From NCBI GenBank assembly GCA_013154075.1, contig JAADDG010000024.1, positions 1-5,330 of the forward strand: a stretch of 5,330 nucleotides of DNA, in the 5' to 3' direction. Made by a program: the position numbers and the translations under genes. Source of the DNA: Campylobacterota bacterium. Lineage in GTDB: Bacteria; Campylobacterota; Campylobacteria; Campylobacterales; JAADDG01. Numbering within the stretch: position 1 is the stretch's first letter; each line of letters opens with the position of its first letter. Shown in pieces: positions 1 through 5,330 of the stretch. Under the pieces are notes generated by a model, which had not been told where the DNA came from, ran no database searches, and worked only from the letters and a program-made list of their open reading frames with translations.

Positions 1-904
1 TTAGATAGTGTTCATATTTTGCGTCTCTTCCATGAACGATATCGAAATACGCATCTTGCAATCTTTTCGTCATCTCTCCTCTCTTACCGTCTCCTATCAC
101 TCTCGCATCCACTTCTTTGATAGGAGTAACCTCGGCCGCGGTTCCCGTAAAAAAGGCTTCATCAGCTATATAAACCTCATCTCTTGTTATTCTTCTTCTC
201 TCGATCGAAATTCCCATATCTTTGGCAATTTCCAAAACGGTTTTTTGAGTGATACTCTCAAGAGAATTATCGTTTGGAGGAGTTATCAAAACTCCGTCTC
301 TTACGATAAAAAAGCACTCTCCGCTTCCCTCGGCCACAAAACCCTCATCATCCAAAAGCAAAGCCTCCTCATATCCGCACTCCAAAGCCTCAAATTTAGC
401 CATTTGAGAGTTTAGATAGTTAGCTACAGCTTTGGCTTTTCCCATCGTAGATTTTACGCTGCTTCTTGCAAAAGAGGAGATTTTGACTCTAATTCCGTTT
501 TTTAGTCCCTCGTCTCCGAGATAACTACCCCACTCCCAAGCCGCAATAGCGGTATGAACCGGAGCGTTTACGTGATAAAGCCCCATAACTCCGTATCCGA
601 GATATATAAGAGGCCTTATATAGACATTCGATTCGAAATGATTTTGTCTTAAAATCTCTATTTGAGCTTTCTCAAGCTCCTCTTGAGTGAAATTCGGCTT
701 TATCATAGTAATTTTTGCGGAGTCTATCAATCTTTTTGTATGCTCTTTGAGTCTGAAAATGGCAAGGCCCTTATCGGTCATATAGGCTCTTGTCCCCTCA
801 AAGACTCCGTTTCCATAGTGAAGAGTATGAGTTAAGATATGAACGTTCGCTTTGTCCCACTCAACGAACTTTCCATCCATCCAGATATAGTCGGCTTTCT
901 TCAT
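1..904 (-). CDS. ilvE: Branched-chain-amino-acid aminotransferase (C-terminal end cut by the window)
   Basis: This is a cytosolic PLP enzyme that transfers amino groups between glutamate and the 2-oxo acids of valine, leucine and isoleucine, the last step of their synthesis. The sequence is a fold-type IV aminotransferase: HTLHYGNGVFEGTRAY at residues 26-41, YIRPL with the substrate-carboxylate Arg at 97, KAVANY with the probable Schiff-base Lys at 158, EGSGE at 192-196 with the PLP-binding Glu, and TGTAAEVTP at 253-261. The reading frame is open for 301 codons to base 1. Since the family is about 305 residues, only a few residues are missing. The ATG at 904 gives the usual N-terminus (MKKADYIWMDGKF) and has AGGA nine bases upstream. 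It lies 44 bases after the cyclase gene with no terminator visible, so it is probably the fourth gene of the operon. Identity is clear; the exact substrate range (IlvE rather than a close class IV relative) is inferred. Confidence 0.95.
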   Translation of the reverse strand, partial: MKKADYIWMDGKFVEWDKANVHILTHTLHYGNGVFEGTRAYMTDKGLAIFRLKEHTKRLIDSAKITMIKPNFTQEELEKAQIEILRQNHFESNVYIRPLIYLGYGVMGLYHVNAPVHTAIAAWEWGSYLGDEGLKNGIRVKISSFARSSVKSTMGKAKAVANYLNSQMAKFEALECGYEEALLLDDEGFVAEGSGECFFIVRDGVLITPPNDNSLESITQKTVLEIAKDMGISIERRRITRDEVYIADEAFFTGTAAEVTPIKEVDARVIGDGKRGEMTKRLQDAYFDIVHGRDAKYEHYL

Positions 905-913
905 GATTCTTTA

Positions 914-917
914 TCCT
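914..917 (-). promoter_or_regulatory. Ribosome-binding site of ilvE
   Basis: On the minus strand AGGA ends nine bases before the ATG at 904, slightly longer than the best spacing but the only purine-rich candidate. The rest of the 905-948 gap is A/T-rich, and I see no good -10 box or GC stem in it. This favours read-through from the upstream cyclase gene. Confidence 0.6.
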
Positions 918-948
918 AATTTGTATTTTGTTATTTAAAAAGCCTTTA

Positions 949-3141
949 TTATATCGTATCTTTTATTAAAAACTTGCCTTCTTTCGATTCCTTTTCCCTT
1001 TTTAGGGGCTCTATTTCGCTAAAAAAGAGCACCTTTCTTAGTTTTCTCTTCTTAGCTTCATACATCGCTTTATCGGCAAACTTCAATACGTCTTCTATCT
1101 TATCGCTGTCTTTTGGAAAGATGGAGGCTCCCATACTTGTAGAGACTTTTATCTCATGTCCGTTTATTTTGATACTTTTTGAAAAGATATCGAAAATCCT
1201 TTTGGAAAATCTTCTTATAGCCTCTTTGGCCCTCTTTTCGTCCAAAAACGTCAAAATTATCAAAAACTCGTCCCCTCCGAGTCTCAAAAAGATATCCTCC
1301 CCTCTAATCACTCTCTTTATAGAGGCGGCAACCACCCTAAGAAGCTCGTCTCCTATGTGGTGTCCCAAAGTATCGTTTACGTTTTTAAATCCGTTAAGAT
1401 CAAAATACAAAAAACCAAGAGCACTTTTATTATATTTCGCCATCTCCACAAGATTGTCTATCTTGTCGTTTAAATAGGCTCTGTTTGGAATATCGGTCAA
1501 AGTATCGTGATAAGCCATATACTGGAGTCTGTTTTCCATCTCCTTTCTTTTGGTTACATCCAAAAAATATCCATTAAAAGAAGAGATTTTGCCTCTTGAA
1601 TCCCTATCTATAACAATATATGCGTCAAAAACCTTAACTTTCTTATCTCTCGTAAGGACTCTAAATTCCTCTTCGAAAAAATTCACTCTCTTAGTAACCA
1701 AATCTCTAACTTTAGAGGATATCTTCTCATAATCCTCCCTAAAAATAATATCCTTAAAAGAGATCTTTTTAGAAAAAAAGTCAAAAGCGGAATATCCGAA
1801 ATGGTTAATTACGTTTGGAGAGATATATTCCACGTCAAAATTTCTGGTAGGTTTGATTTTAACTATGATAACGGGACCTTGAACGAAAATATTTCTCTCA
1901 AAATCCATCATTTCATGAATATGCTCAAGCTCGTTATTGGTAACGGCGACAAGATGGGAAAGAGCTTTCAAGGTGGATATATATCCTTCGTCGGTTTTGA
2001 AATTTCGGGTGACCTTTTTGGATCTGACTTTAGGCGTTTCCGAAAGGGCCAAAACTGTCATCGTCTCGTTTAAAAATTCGTTCTTTTTTGCGGAGAGATG
2101 GTAAAACTCCCCGTAGGTAAAAAAACCGACCGTCTTTGCGAATTGAGAAAGATACGAAACCTCTATAGAGGCTCCTTCCTTAAAAAATCTTCTTCGAGCC
2201 ATACAAGAGTATACGAAAACGGACTCTATCGCTCTATGCTGAAACTTTTTATTAACTTTATCCAAAGAGTTTAAAATGAAATCTATATTTCCAAGCCCGA
2301 ATTGATAATACTCCCCCACCTTGATATTTCCGGCAAACTCCAAAGATCCGTCACCGTTTTTGGCTATTACGGCTCTTGCTATCTCTATTCCGTTTTTTAT
2401 GGTAATTAAAGGAAACTCTATTCCAGTTTTAGGAAGCATATTGGCCGTCTCTTCCCCTAAATAGTGTCTATAGGCATCAACCGCCTTCATATTTTCTATT
2501 CTATAGACTCTATTTCCGACAGCGGAAGTTATTTTTAGTTTCTTTCCTATAGGAATCCATCCGAAACGATAATCGGTAGAGACTATCAGATTCTTATTGA
2601 TCAAAACGGCCCCCACGGCTCCGTCTTCCAAAATCTCTTCACCGCAAATAGTAAAAGTATTTTTAAATCTGGCGTTATCTCCCGCAAGTCCCCCCGATAG
2701 TACGGTATCTTCCAAAATCTCTCCAATACCTTTTACGAAATCCTCCCCGTTTGTAAGAAGTCCGTCGGCGAAAGATATCAAAACCTTTGCGTTTTTACAT
2801 TTGAGTTTCTTAGCAAGCTCGGCCCCCTTTTTAAAACTATTTTCTTGAGATACCCCTTTTACAAAAGCGATCTTTACATCCGTTTTATCAAAAGAGCTTA
2901 TAGAGACAATAATTCTCTCTTCCTTCACTTCGTCATCTATTATCTCTCCGTCGGTAGTCGCACCTATAATAGAGGCTTTTGGGAAGATATCCTTTAGCTC
3001 GATAACCACTTTTTTAAGTCTGTCTCTATCGCAGATTCCGCTAAAGATCTGAATTAGAATCGATCTTTTGGAGTTTATCTCTTTTAGGGGCAGCTTTAAA
3101 AAATCATCTTTTTTTTCATAATCAACGACATAGGTTTTCAA
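949..3141 (-). CDS. FIST-PAS-GGDEF diguanylate cyclase (cytosolic sensor)
   Basis: A 730-residue soluble signalling protein predicted to make cyclic di-GMP from two GTP in response to a small molecule. Residues about 25-215 form the FIST N-terminal part (IIGATTDGEI at 58-67, SGGLAGD at 149-155). About 220-370 form FIST_C (YSCMARR at 311-317, GFFTYGEF at 339-346, NETMTVLALSE at 358-368). A short helical linker follows (about 385-415), then a PAS fold (about 418-530, ending GYFLDVTKRKE) and GGDEF (about 541-705). The cyclase looks active: FDLNGFKNVNDTLGH at 580-594, GGDEF at 622-626 and SMGASIFP at 669-676. RGED at 613-616 lies five residues before GGDEF, matching the product-inhibition I-site (RxxD). 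There is no EAL domain, membrane helix or signal peptide. FIST domains are predicted to bind small ligands such as amino acids, and the FIST protein NosP binds haem and nitric oxide; the ligand here is unknown. The start is a TTG, justified by its strong RBS; the first internal Met is residue 218, inside FIST. Confidence 0.93.
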   Translation of the reverse strand: MKTYVVDYEKKDDFLKLPLKEINSKRSILIQIFSGICDRDRLKKVVIELKDIFPKASIIGATTDGEIIDDEVKEERIIVSISSFDKTDVKIAFVKGVSQENSFKKGAELAKKLKCKNAKVLISFADGLLTNGEDFVKGIGEILEDTVLSGGLAGDNARFKNTFTICGEEILEDGAVGAVLINKNLIVSTDYRFGWIPIGKKLKITSAVGNRVYRIENMKAVDAYRHYLGEETANMLPKTGIEFPLITIKNGIEIARAVIAKNGDGSLEFAGNIKVGEYYQFGLGNIDFILNSLDKVNKKFQHRAIESVFVYSCMARRRFFKEGASIEVSYLSQFAKTVGFFTYGEFYHLSAKKNEFLNETMTVLALSETPKVRSKKVTRNFKTDEGYISTLKALSHLVAVTNNELEHIHEMMDFERNIFVQGPVIIVKIKPTRNFDVEYISPNVINHFGYSAFDFFSKKISFKDIIFREDYEKISSKVRDLVTKRVNFFEEEFRVLTRDKKVKVFDAYIVIDRDSRGKISSFNGYFLDVTKRKEMENRLQYMAYHDTLTDIPNRAYLNDKIDNLVEMAKYNKSALGFLYFDLNGFKNVNDTLGHHIGDELLRVVAASIKRVIRGEDIFLRLGGDEFLIILTFLDEKRAKEAIRRFSKRIFDIFSKSIKINGHEIKVSTSMGASIFPKDSDKIEDVLKFADKAMYEAKKRKLRKVLFFSEIEPLKREKESKEGKFLIKDTI

Positions 3142-3146
3142 TATTT

Positions 3147-3153
3147 CACCTCT
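3147..3153 (-). promoter_or_regulatory. Strong Shine-Dalgarno fixing the TTG start of the cyclase gene
   Basis: AGAGGTG on the minus strand is followed by five bases (AAATA) and then TTG at 3141-3139. It is the best ribosome-binding site in the window. It supports TTG as the true start, because the next in-frame ATG is 217 codons further on and would remove most of the FIST_N region. Confidence 0.85.
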
Positions 3154-3171
3154 GAAGAATTTCTATATCTA

Positions 3172-3177
3172 ATCATA
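3172..3177 (-). promoter_or_regulatory. Possible internal -10 box before the cyclase gene
   Basis: TATGAT matches the sigma-70 -10 consensus at five of six positions and lies in the 58-base gap between rsmE and the cyclase gene. The region upstream is T-rich, as in many Campylobacterota promoters that lack a -35 box, but there is no TG extension. It could give the cyclase and ilvE extra expression independent of the first two genes. In such AT-rich DNA a chance match is quite likely. Confidence 0.3.
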
Positions 3178-3199
3178 TCGTTAAAAAATAGAAATTTTT

Positions 3200-3862
3200 T
3201 TAGAGAAGTATTTTGGAAGAGACGGCCAAACAAGCAGTTTCGCTCTTTAGAATCAGAGGAGTATCGAAGCTTATGCCTTTTAAATCTTTAAAAATTTCTC
3301 TCTCTCTATCGCTAAATCCCCCTTCGGGACCTACTAAAATTTTCTTAATCTCATCATTTCCTTTATAAATATCTTTGCCAAAATCCAAAATATAGAGATC
3401 TTTAGTCTCTATCTCCTCTACAGAAGAGAGACTGTCTAAACTCATAAGAGAGCTTCTTCCGCACTGCATACAGGAATTTATCAAAATTCTCTCAAATCTT
3501 TTGAAATCAAGCCTAAAATTTTTCTGACTTCTATCGCAATATACGAAAGTTATCCCTTTTACACCCATCTCATTTAACATAGGAAGGGTCTTTTCTATCG
3601 TCTTAGGATCTATAACGCACCAAAACAGATAAAGCTCTTTTAAAGGCTCTACAACTCTCTCTTCACTCTCCTCAAGCTTTAAAACGGCTCTCTTTTTACC
3701 AACCTCCTCTACTCTATAAAAATACAAAAACGGATCTCTCAAATTCCTAAAACTTAAAAGATCTCCCCTCTTAAAGCGCCTGACTCTAAAAAGATACTTA
3801 TATACTTCCCCCTCTACCTCTATAAAGGGCTCTTTGCTTCTTTCGTGATAAACAAACTGCAT
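3200..3862 (-). CDS. rsmE: 16S rRNA (uracil-1498-N3)-methyltransferase, RsmE
   Basis: RsmE is a SPOUT-class, SAM-dependent methyltransferase that methylates N3 of U1498 in helix 44 of 16S rRNA, near the decoding centre, on the assembled 30S subunit. The 220-residue protein has an N-terminal PUA-like RNA-binding part (about 1-70). The knotted SPOUT domain follows, with NEMGVKGITFVYCDRS at 97-112, QCGRS at 133-137, the SAM-binding VGPEGGFSDRE at 177-187, and LKSETACLA at 205-213 in the C-terminal knot. It is a little shorter than E. coli RsmE (243 aa) but appears complete. The conserved Glu of the EQCGR motif is Met132 here. The ATG at 3862 comes one base after the TAA of the membrane-protein gene and has no Shine-Dalgarno, so translation probably depends on ribosomes finishing the upstream gene. 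Confidence 0.93.
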   Translation of the reverse strand: MQFVYHERSKEPFIEVEGEVYKYLFRVRRFKRGDLLSFRNLRDPFLYFYRVEEVGKKRAVLKLEESEERVVEPLKELYLFWCVIDPKTIEKTLPMLNEMGVKGITFVYCDRSQKNFRLDFKRFERILINSCMQCGRSSLMSLDSLSSVEEIETKDLYILDFGKDIYKGNDEIKKILVGPEGGFSDREREIFKDLKGISFDTPLILKSETACLAVSSKILL

Positions 3863-3863
3863 T

Positions 3864-4274
3864 TTACATTATATAAGCTACCGCAACCACTACGGTTAAT
3901 AAGACTATATCCGAAATATACTTTTTTATAGCAAAAGATTTAAAAGCCTTCTGCGCCTCAAGATCTCCGTAACCGGTTCTTCTGTACTTTCTATGTTTCA
4001 TTACCGAAGTTACGAAAATTACGATCCATACAGCTATCATCAAAATAACGCTTATTTTCAAAACGAACTGCTCAACAGTCCACACCAAAAGGCCCGTAAA
4101 CAAAATCGCCGCAAGCAAAAGATAGTATTGAGGAGTCAAAAAGTCTATCTGTTTGACAAGTGCGGCAAACACCTGCTCTTTGGATATGAAATAGATATTC
4201 AAAAAAGCCAAAAGATACAAAACTCCCACAAAAAGCTGATGAGTCCACATGGAAGCTGAGAGAAGCTCTTGCAA
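3864..4274 (-). CDS. Small four-helix inner-membrane protein, function unknown
   Basis: I do not recognise a characterised family. The 136-residue protein has four hydrophobic stretches, at about residues 12-31, 48-67, 72-91 and 118-136. A basic loop (KHRKYRRTGYGD, 93-104) lies between helices 3 and 4, suggesting that this loop faces the cytoplasm and that both termini are cytoplasmic. No catalytic motif, cysteine or signal peptide is visible; His12 is the only histidine near a membrane segment. The chosen start is TTG at 4274, which has AAAGGA six bases upstream; the alternative ATG (residue 9) has no comparable site. Its TAA is one base from the rsmE ATG, so the two are translationally coupled. 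It is the promoter-proximal gene of the operon. That it is a real gene is well supported by its RBS, the promoter upstream, the coupling and a clean helix pattern. Confidence 0.85.
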   Translation of the reverse strand: MQELLSASMWTHQLFVGVLYLLAFLNIYFISKEQVFAALVKQIDFLTPQYYLLLAAILFTGLLVWTVEQFVLKISVILMIAVWIVIFVTSVMKHRKYRRTGYGDLEAQKAFKSFAIKKYISDIVLLTVVVAVAYIM

Positions 4275-4280
4275 AATAGA

Positions 4281-4286
4281 TCCTTT
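4281..4286 (-). promoter_or_regulatory. Shine-Dalgarno supporting the TTG start of the membrane protein
   Basis: AAAGGA on the minus strand is six bases before TTG at 4274-4272. The in-frame ATG eight codons later has no similar purine run, so the TTG start is preferred. Confidence 0.7.
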
Positions 4287-4295
4287 TTTTCTTAA

Positions 4296-4304
4296 ATTAT
4301 AACA
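4296..4304 (-). promoter_or_regulatory. Extended -10 promoter of the four-gene operon
   Basis: TGTTATAAT on the minus strand is a perfect extended -10 element (TGnTATAAT). Transcription would start at about 4289-4290, giving a leader of roughly 15 bases that still includes the AAAGGA site. There is no good TTGACA at the usual distance (TTTAAG is the nearest), which fits Campylobacterota housekeeping promoters that rely on an extended -10 and A/T-rich upstream DNA. Its position directly before the first gene supports one transcript for the membrane protein, rsmE, the cyclase and ilvE. Confidence 0.75.
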
Positions 4305-4326
4305 AAATAGCCGCTCTCTTAAATAA

Positions 4327-4338
4327 AAAAAGCTTTTT
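4327..4338. repeat. AAAAAGCTTTTT palindrome between divergent promoters
   Basis: A perfect 12-base palindrome sits inside an A/T-tract region (4321-4346), upstream of the minus-strand extended -10 and upstream of the plus-strand gene. It could act as an UP-like or curved segment for either promoter, or as an operator. It could equally be a chance product of A and T runs. There is no sequence-specific reason to name a regulator. Confidence 0.3.
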
Positions 4339-4362
4339 AAAAAATTGGTATGAATTTTGCTT

Positions 4363-4368
4363 TATATT
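4363..4368 (+). promoter_or_regulatory. Possible -10 box of the secreted-protein gene
   Basis: TATATT matches the -10 consensus at five of six positions and ends five bases before the ATG at 4374. If used, the transcript would begin at or next to that ATG, giving a leaderless or nearly leaderless mRNA. An alternative weaker element, TGGTATGAA at 4346-4354, has a TG extension and would give a leader of about a dozen bases. Neither has a recognisable -35 box. Confidence 0.3.
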
Positions 4369-4373
4369 TTTTT

Positions 4374-5330
4374 ATGAACGGATTTTTTTATATTTCTTTA
4401 ATTATTTTAATTTTATCCGATTTTGCCAATGCCGGTTTAGATGCGTGGGACTATAAAGATAAACAAAGATATATATCTACAAAGATAGAAGCTCAAAAAT
4501 TTTCCCTAACCGTAGCATCTTTGGACGAAAACAATGAAAATTTTCAGCAATATAGCGGATATGTATGCCTAAGAGTAAAATCCCCCTCCTACACATCTCC
4601 TTGGAAAAAAATATATTTCAAAAATCAAACGAAAAAGAGAATCGATCTTACTATAAATAGATCCATAGGAGGCAAAGAGAGTGCCGTAATAGAGCTAAAA
4701 AAGGTAGAAAACAGCTGTCTTGAAAATAGCCGAATATATGAAAGCAGCGACAAATTTACCATAAGGCCTTTGAAATTTGTATTCTCCGTCCCAAAAAATC
4801 TAAAAAGCCAAAAAAGATACCTATTTAAAAACGCCATAAAAGCCATAAACGCTAAAGGAGAGATCTCAAAAAGCTACAATTTCGATAATCTTACTCTAAG
4901 CTATACAAAAAGAGACAGAAATCTAAAGCCCGACTCCTCTTTAAAAGGAGAGCTAAAAAGCAAACCTATCACCTTCAAAGAGGGAGTAAGCGATCTTGAG
5001 ATATCGTTTTCGGATACGGCAAATATCCTCTTAAAGCTAATAGATGAAAACTATTGCAAAATAGATAAAGAGAGCCCAAATAGTATAAAAGGAGAGACGG
5101 ATATAAATTTCCTTATCGATCATTTCAACCTCAAATTCATCTCTCCTCCTTCATTCAAAAACGCACACGAAAACTACACATACCTATCAAACGATCTGAA
5201 TATGTCGGCTTTCATAGAGAATCTATCTTTGATAATAGAAGCGGCGGGAGAGGCAAATAAAACACTATTTAACTACAAAGATCCAAAAGATCGATATTTT
5301 GCAAATCTTTTGGACATAAACCAAACAGCC
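4374..5330 (+). CDS. Secreted surface protein, DUF6701/MshQ-like (C-terminal end beyond the window)
   Basis: The frame is open for 319 codons to the right edge with no stop. Residues 1-20 look like a Sec signal peptide with a hydrophobic core (YISLIILIL) and a probable ANA|G cleavage site, although the short N-region has no Lys or Arg. The mature part is beta-rich and polar, starting DAWD (23-26), then ISTKI (34-38), FSLTVASLDENN (43-54) and YSGYVC (60-65). SSDKFTIRPLKF follows at 124-135 and LIDHFNLKF at 247-255. From memory, this series of phrases resembles DUF6701-type proteins, the family of the C-terminal part of MshQ in MSHA-pilus clusters, which are common as large surface proteins in Campylobacterota. 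Cys65, Cys115 and Cys228 could form disulfides outside the cytoplasm. An in-frame ATG at 4350 would add eight residues; neither start has a Shine-Dalgarno, and 4374 is preferred for the signal peptide length. The CDS is secure; the family is an inference. Confidence 0.8.
   Translation, partial: MNGFFYISLIILILSDFANAGLDAWDYKDKQRYISTKIEAQKFSLTVASLDENNENFQQYSGYVCLRVKSPSYTSPWKKIYFKNQTKKRIDLTINRSIGGKESAVIELKKVENSCLENSRIYESSDKFTIRPLKFVFSVPKNLKSQKRYLFKNAIKAINAKGEISKSYNFDNLTLSYTKRDRNLKPDSSLKGELKSKPITFKEGVSDLEISFSDTANILLKLIDENYCKIDKESPNSIKGETDINFLIDHFNLKFISPPSFKNAHENYTYLSNDLNMSAFIENLSLIIEAAGEANKTLFNYKDPKDRYFANLLDINQTA

Noticed and set aside
8..415. Plus-strand open frame of 135 codons
   Set aside because: It lies wholly inside ilvE on the opposite strand, has no recognisable protein text and no ribosome-binding site. 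It is a shadow of the real gene.
905..948. Possible separate promoter for ilvE
   Set aside because: The 44-base gap is A/T-rich, but I found no good -10 with an extension or -35. Read-through from the upstream gene explains expression more simply.
974..1477. Plus-strand open frame of 167 codons
   Set aside because: It is antisense to the GGDEF-coding region, where every motif is intact on the minus strand. Its Ser/Leu/Phe/Ile-rich text is typical of a complement-strand shadow.
1550..2848. Three shorter plus-strand open frames (1550-1732, 1801-2073, 2597-2848)
   Set aside because: All are antisense to the FIST and PAS coding region, with low-complexity translations and no start signals.
3183..3200. 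Inverted repeat AAAAAAT-AGAA-ATTTTTT at the end of rsmE, as a terminator
   Set aside because: The stem contains only A-T pairs and would be very unstable as RNA. A seven-base A/T match is expected by chance in this DNA, and the downstream genes look co-transcribed.
3993..4259. Plus-strand open frame of 88 codons
   Set aside because: It overlaps the four-helix membrane-protein gene on the opposite strand. That gene has its promoter, RBS and coupling to rsmE; this frame has none.
4625..4846. Minus-strand open frame of 73 codons with a hydrophobic-looking translation
   Set aside because: It is antisense to the long secreted-protein frame, and its Phe/Leu/Ser-rich text is the complement of Lys- and Arg-rich codons, not a real membrane protein.

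Overview
The window is AT-rich, densely coded bacterial DNA, most likely chromosomal and most likely from a Campylobacterota (epsilonproteobacterial) species. The evidence for this is the heavy use of ATA, AGA and AAA codons, the Campylobacterota-like RsmE and IlvE proteins, a FIST-PAS-GGDEF receptor, and a secreted protein whose text resembles surface proteins I associate with that phylum. I cannot fix the genus.

Positions 4274 down to 1 hold four genes on the minus strand, in transcription order: a small four-helix membrane protein of unknown function (4274-3864), rsmE for 16S rRNA U1498 methylation (3862-3200), a FIST-PAS-GGDEF diguanylate cyclase (3141-949), and ilvE for branched-chain aminotransferase (904 to beyond base 1). 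The gaps are 1, 58 and 44 bases, and no convincing terminator lies between them. A textbook extended -10 box (TGTTATAAT, 4304-4296) lies just upstream of the first gene, so the four probably form one operon. Two of the four start at TTG codons, each with a good ribosome-binding site.

Positions 4275-4373 are a compact divergent intergenic region rich in A and T tracts. From 4374 (or 4350) to the right edge, a plus-strand gene is open without a stop for 319 codons. It begins with a signal peptide followed by a beta-rich region that looks like the DUF6701/MshQ type of surface protein. Its start has no visible Shine-Dalgarno sequence.

The functional theme is mixed: ribosome maintenance, amino-acid synthesis and c-di-GMP signalling in one transcription unit, with a divergent surface protein beside it. 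The most interesting points are the intact sensor cyclase placed next to an amino-acid gene, the uncharacterised membrane protein coupled to rsmE, and the divergent secreted protein with an SD-less start. I see no mobile element, CRISPR array, tRNA, rRNA or clear sign of horizontal transfer.
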